NCBI GenBank assembly: GCA_903881565.1
Contig: CAIRTR010000065.1
Span: 1-45,094 of the forward strand
DNA from: Oligoflexia bacterium
GTDB taxonomy: Bacteria > Bdellovibrionota > UBA1018
Direction of reading: 5' to 3'
DNA length: 45,094 nucleotides
Part shown: in pieces, positions 42,463 to 45,094 of the stretch
Layout of the letters: every line of letters starts with the position of its first letter
How positions within the stretch are numbered: position 1 is the stretch's first letter
Notes under the pieces: model-generated
What the model saw: the letters and a program-made list of their open reading frames with translations, nothing else
What the model was told of the DNA's origin: nothing
The model's database searches: none
Program-made: the position numbers and the translations under genes

Positions 42463-43302
42463 ATGAGCATACTCAATTCAATAATACTGGGCATCATCCA
42501 AGGTCTCACTGAGTTTCTTCCCATTAGCAGCACGGCGCATCTCACGCTTGCAGGCAAGTTCATTAATGTGGTGAACCTTGATCATCCCGAACAATGGACG
42601 GCCTTCATGGCCGTGATTCAGCTAGGCACGCTGCTAGCCGTGCTGGTCTATTTTCGAAAAGAGATTCTCAATATTTCACTCGCCTTCACCCAGGAGAACT
42701 TCGCGCGCAAACCCCTGGCGCAGCAAAGTCTCGATTCGAGGCTCGGCTGGATGGTTATTTTGGGAACGATCCCCGTCGTGGTGATTGGGCTTGGATTCAA
42801 GCACGTGATTGAAGGGGTGCTCACCAAAAGCGTTTTCGTGATCGCCGTGAATCTCGTACTTTTTGGACTGATCTTGGGGTTTGCTGAAAAGTGGGCCAAG
42901 CACCGTAAAACCATGGCGCAAACAACGCTCATGGATTCTTTTTTAATCGGCGTGGCCCAGGCGTTTGCACTTTTTCCGGGCGCCTCACGCTCCGGCACCA
43001 CCATGACGGCAGGCTTGCTCTTAGGAATCAAACGCAGCGAGGCTGCCAAATTATCGTTTCTGCTTAGCATCCCGGCGGTTTTCGCAAGTGGCGTGCTGGA
43101 ACTTCACCAAGCGATGAAATGGGTGGATCAGTCGCAAATTTTGGAACTTGCGGTTGGGACGCTCACCGCTTTTGTTACCGGGTATCTCGCGGTTAGTACC
43201 CTTATTACCTTCCTCAAAAAATATTCAAATCTCGTCTTTGTTTTCTACCGCGTGATCTTTGGCGCCGGGCTCTTAGGTCTGCTCTATTTAGGGAAAATCT
43301 AA
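42463..43302 (+). CDS. uppP: Undecaprenyl-diphosphatase
   Basis: Recycles undecaprenyl pyrophosphate, the lipid carrier for peptidoglycan and O-antigen; overexpression gives bacitracin resistance (BacA). A 279-residue membrane protein of about 8 helices with both signature motifs, GLTEFLPISSTAHL and PGASRSGTTM. LSIPAVFASGVLEL is the conserved helix before the C-terminal pair. It starts 25 bases behind pyk and ends 3 bases before the LysR-like gene. Confidence 0.96.
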   Translation: MSILNSIILGIIQGLTEFLPISSTAHLTLAGKFINVVNLDHPEQWTAFMAVIQLGTLLAVLVYFRKEILNISLAFTQENFARKPLAQQSLDSRLGWMVILGTIPVVVIGLGFKHVIEGVLTKSVFVIAVNLVLFGLILGFAEKWAKHRKTMAQTTLMDSFLIGVAQAFALFPGASRSGTTMTAGLLLGIKRSEAAKLSFLLSIPAVFASGVLELHQAMKWVDQSQILELAVGTLTAFVTGYLAVSTLITFLKKYSNLVFVFYRVIFGAGLLGLLYLGKI

Positions 43303-43305
43303 GCG

Positions 43306-44097
43306 ATGGAACTGCTCCACTGGGAACTCAGTGTTCTTTCGCGTGCGGTGGCTTTTCAAAATCTCTCCGGCGCAGCAGCGCAGGTGGGCTTGAGTCAACC
43401 TCAGTTGTCTCGCATTGTCGCGAAACTGGAAAAAGAAATCGGCGTGCCGCTGCTGGATCGCGCCTCCAAACGCAAATCGGGTTGGACATCCACGGCGCTC
43501 AGGCTGGCTGAGATTTACGCCCGATCTTCTCACCTGCTCCAAGCGGAGATCCAAAACCTTGAAAACGAAAACACGCCCCAGCATTTTCGAATCGGCGCTC
43601 TCGAAGGCTTGATCCCGCATGCGGCGAGGCTCTCTCAGTTTCTCATGAAGACCCTGGGCGTTCATCGAATCGAGCTTGATATTCACGATCTGGACAAACT
43701 TGAGGAACGTTTTTTTAAAGGCGAATTTGATTTTCTCCTTTCCATTCGAGAACCGGGGAAGAAGAAGTTTTCAAATTCTTTGAGATTGGGCTATCAGGCG
43801 ATGGAGCGGGTCACTACGGCAGACGCGGTCAGCGTCTTCAGTTCTTTTGAGTTTCAGTCTCAGGAGTTTCATCGCAGAAAAACGAAGGCTGAAAAAGAGC
43901 GAACGCAAGGATCTGTTCTGATCAGCAACTCGCTTGCGGTGAGAAAATACTGGGTCGAGAACTTCGGAGGTAGCGGCGTTTTTCCCTCAAAACTTCACGC
44001 GCGCTCCAGCGACCATGCGAGCGAGGTTTCCGTTTATTTGCTGGGCTCCGAGCTGCTTTCGCAATCGGTGTGGCGAGGAGCGAAGGAGTTTAAGTAG
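43306..44097 (+). CDS. LysR-type regulator, short effector domain
   Basis: A 263-residue regulator. The N-terminal 60 residues are a LysR winged HTH: VAFQNLSGAAAQVGLSQPQLSRIVAKLEKEIGVPLLDR. The rest (about 90-263) is shorter than a normal LysR effector domain (family near 300) and lacks clear ligand-pocket motifs, though ISNSLAVRKYWVENFGG may be its second lobe. It follows uppP by 3 bases and may be co-transcribed with it. Inducer and targets unknown. Confidence 0.75.
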   Translation: MELLHWELSVLSRAVAFQNLSGAAAQVGLSQPQLSRIVAKLEKEIGVPLLDRASKRKSGWTSTALRLAEIYARSSHLLQAEIQNLENENTPQHFRIGALEGLIPHAARLSQFLMKTLGVHRIELDIHDLDKLEERFFKGEFDFLLSIREPGKKKFSNSLRLGYQAMERVTTADAVSVFSSFEFQSQEFHRRKTKAEKERTQGSVLISNSLAVRKYWVENFGGSGVFPSKLHARSSDHASEVSVYLLGSELLSQSVWRGAKEFK

Positions 44098-44395
44098 GGA
44101 GCGCGGGCGGGATTCGGTGCGAGCTTCTTGGATTTGGGCATAGTGCCGCTCAATCAATGGCGGAAACTTCGGGGAAAAATTCTCCCGATTTAGAATATTT
44201 TGCTTGACGACAAAAACTCTATTCCTCTTTTCAACCCATAAACAAGCTATAAAGTGGCCTAAAACGAATGACATTGGCCATCATCGCATTATCCCGAAAC
44301 GCTAATCCGCGAGCGACTAGCCACTCACCACCCGTGCTCCTTGCGCATCCTCGCGCGTTTTAGAGGATCAAATTTTCCGTGCTACAGATATCCGC

Positions 44396-45094
44396 ATGAA
44401 ACATATCAAAGCCCTTACTGATTCTGAGCTTCTTAACCAAACCCGTCTCCTCGTCTCGCGTGAGCGTGAATTGACCACTGAACTTCTGTGGCATCTCAGA
44501 GAAGTCGAGCGGAGACGCCTTTTTGCCGAACAAGGATACAGCTCCCTTTTTGATTACGTCAGGCGAGGCCTCGGATATTGTGAAGCAAGTGCTGATCGTC
44601 GAATCTCTGCCATGCGCCTGCTTAGGGAACATCCGGAGATTGAGCCGGCCCTCAAAAGTGGAGCACTCAGTCTTTCCAATGCAAGCGCGCTTCAGCACTT
44701 TTTTAAATGCGATAAGCATCTGGCGGCCCTTGCCCCTGAGCCCGCAAAACCCGAGAAAGCTCGTCAGTTCTCAGCCACCCAAACTGAGATCCGATTTACT
44801 GCCCACCAAGAGCTCATGCAGAAATTTGAGAAACTTAAACACCTTCTCTCGCACCGCAATCCCAACCCAACCTACGCAGAACTGTTTGAGATGCTCGCAG
44901 AGCTTGCGCTCACAAAGCTCGATCTGGAGAAAAAGGCAGAAAAGAAACAGGCTGACCAAATCGCGGGCAAGCCCGCGAGCCCGACTCCGCCGGCGGAAGT
45001 GCGCCCCGCCCCGGTGAGAAGTCGACATATCCCCCACGCCTTGCGCCGGACCGTGTGGGGGCGCGACCAGGGCCAGTGCACGTACGTGAATGAA
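44396..45094 (+). CDS. HNH endonuclease-type protein, cut by window edge
   Basis: Open to the right edge (233 codons visible, frame intact). It begins MKHIKALTDSELLNQTRLLVSRERELTTELLWHLREVERRRLFAE and continues YSSLFDYVRRGLGYCEASADRRISAMRLLREHPEI, a helical region common to HNH proteins of this type, then a coiled stretch and HALRRTVWGRDQGQCTYVNE at the edge. The latter is the usual start of an HNH nuclease domain (W-x-R-D-x-x-x-C-x-x); its catalytic His residues lie beyond 45094. Such genes occur in many copies in Bdellovibrio-type genomes. Start chosen for lack of a better ATG; the ribosome site is weak. Confidence 0.8.
   Translation, partial: MKHIKALTDSELLNQTRLLVSRERELTTELLWHLREVERRRLFAEQGYSSLFDYVRRGLGYCEASADRRISAMRLLREHPEIEPALKSGALSLSNASALQHFFKCDKHLAALAPEPAKPEKARQFSATQTEIRFTAHQELMQKFEKLKHLLSHRNPNPTYAELFEMLAELALTKLDLEKKAEKKQADQIAGKPASPTPPAEVRPAPVRSRHIPHALRRTVWGRDQGQCTYVNE

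Noticed and set aside
44204-44253. Promoter with TTGACG ahead of the HNH-type gene
   Set aside because: TTGACG has no -10 partner at correct spacing, and TATAAA at 44248 has no good -35.
44523-45017. 164-codon frame at the right end
   Set aside because: It is an alternate frame inside the HNH-type gene, whose own frame runs open through the window edge with family-like sequence.

Overview
The window is a chromosomal segment of a Gram-negative bacterium. It carries many exported lipoproteins and outer-membrane proteins, kdsD for the LPS precursor pathway, uppP, a RAYT-type transposase, and an HNH endonuclease running off the right edge. Moderate GC content (by eye), separate GlnRS and GltX, many small toxin-antitoxin pairs and the style of the HNH and RAYT proteins suggest a Bdellovibrionota-like (predatory delta/oligoflexia) lineage. 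That placement is inference from protein style, not a database result.

Layout: 1-345 is the start of a response regulator and a collapsed histidine kinase. 533-4174 holds an exported protein, a RAYT-like transposase, a HipA-family YjjJ protein and an unknown gene. 4179-9031 holds a glycerophosphodiester phosphodiesterase divergent from an OPA/GlpT-like transporter, which leads a tight operon with a beta-barrel-like protein, a Cys-rich lipoprotein and a diheme cytochrome. 9217-11632 holds a small exported protein, a vapBC pair, a decayed interval and a higBA pair. 11862-16158 is a translation cluster read leftward: c-type cytochrome, gltX, glnS, tRNA-Gln(CTG). 16331-22773 is the classical rimP-nusA-infB-rbfA-truB operon.

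22784-27583 is the accessory island. It has a broken mazF with an intact partner antitoxin, a second RelE/HigA-type pair with palindromic operators, and a Fic AMPylase whose sigma70 promoter is wrapped in three copies of a palindromic operator. Divergent from fic is a large exported protein with the key residues of the SelO (YdiU/UPF0061) pseudokinase AMPylase fold. Two unrelated AMP-transferase folds back to back, one cytosolic and one exported, is the most interesting feature of the window.

27586-44097 returns to core genes: a PDZ/aspartyl-protease-like protein coupled to hflX, a class IV aminotransferase, suhB, a coiled-coil plus HEAT-repeat pair behind a near-consensus sigma70 promoter, a SurA/DsbA-type lipoprotein, kdsD, two exported proteins, a long coiled-coil protein behind a consensus sigma54 promoter and overlapping pyk, then uppP and a LysR-like regulator. 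An HNH endonuclease gene is cut by the right edge.

Most leaderward starts were chosen by signal peptides, Shine-Dalgarno sites and overlaps. Family calls come from motifs read by eye; no searches were run.
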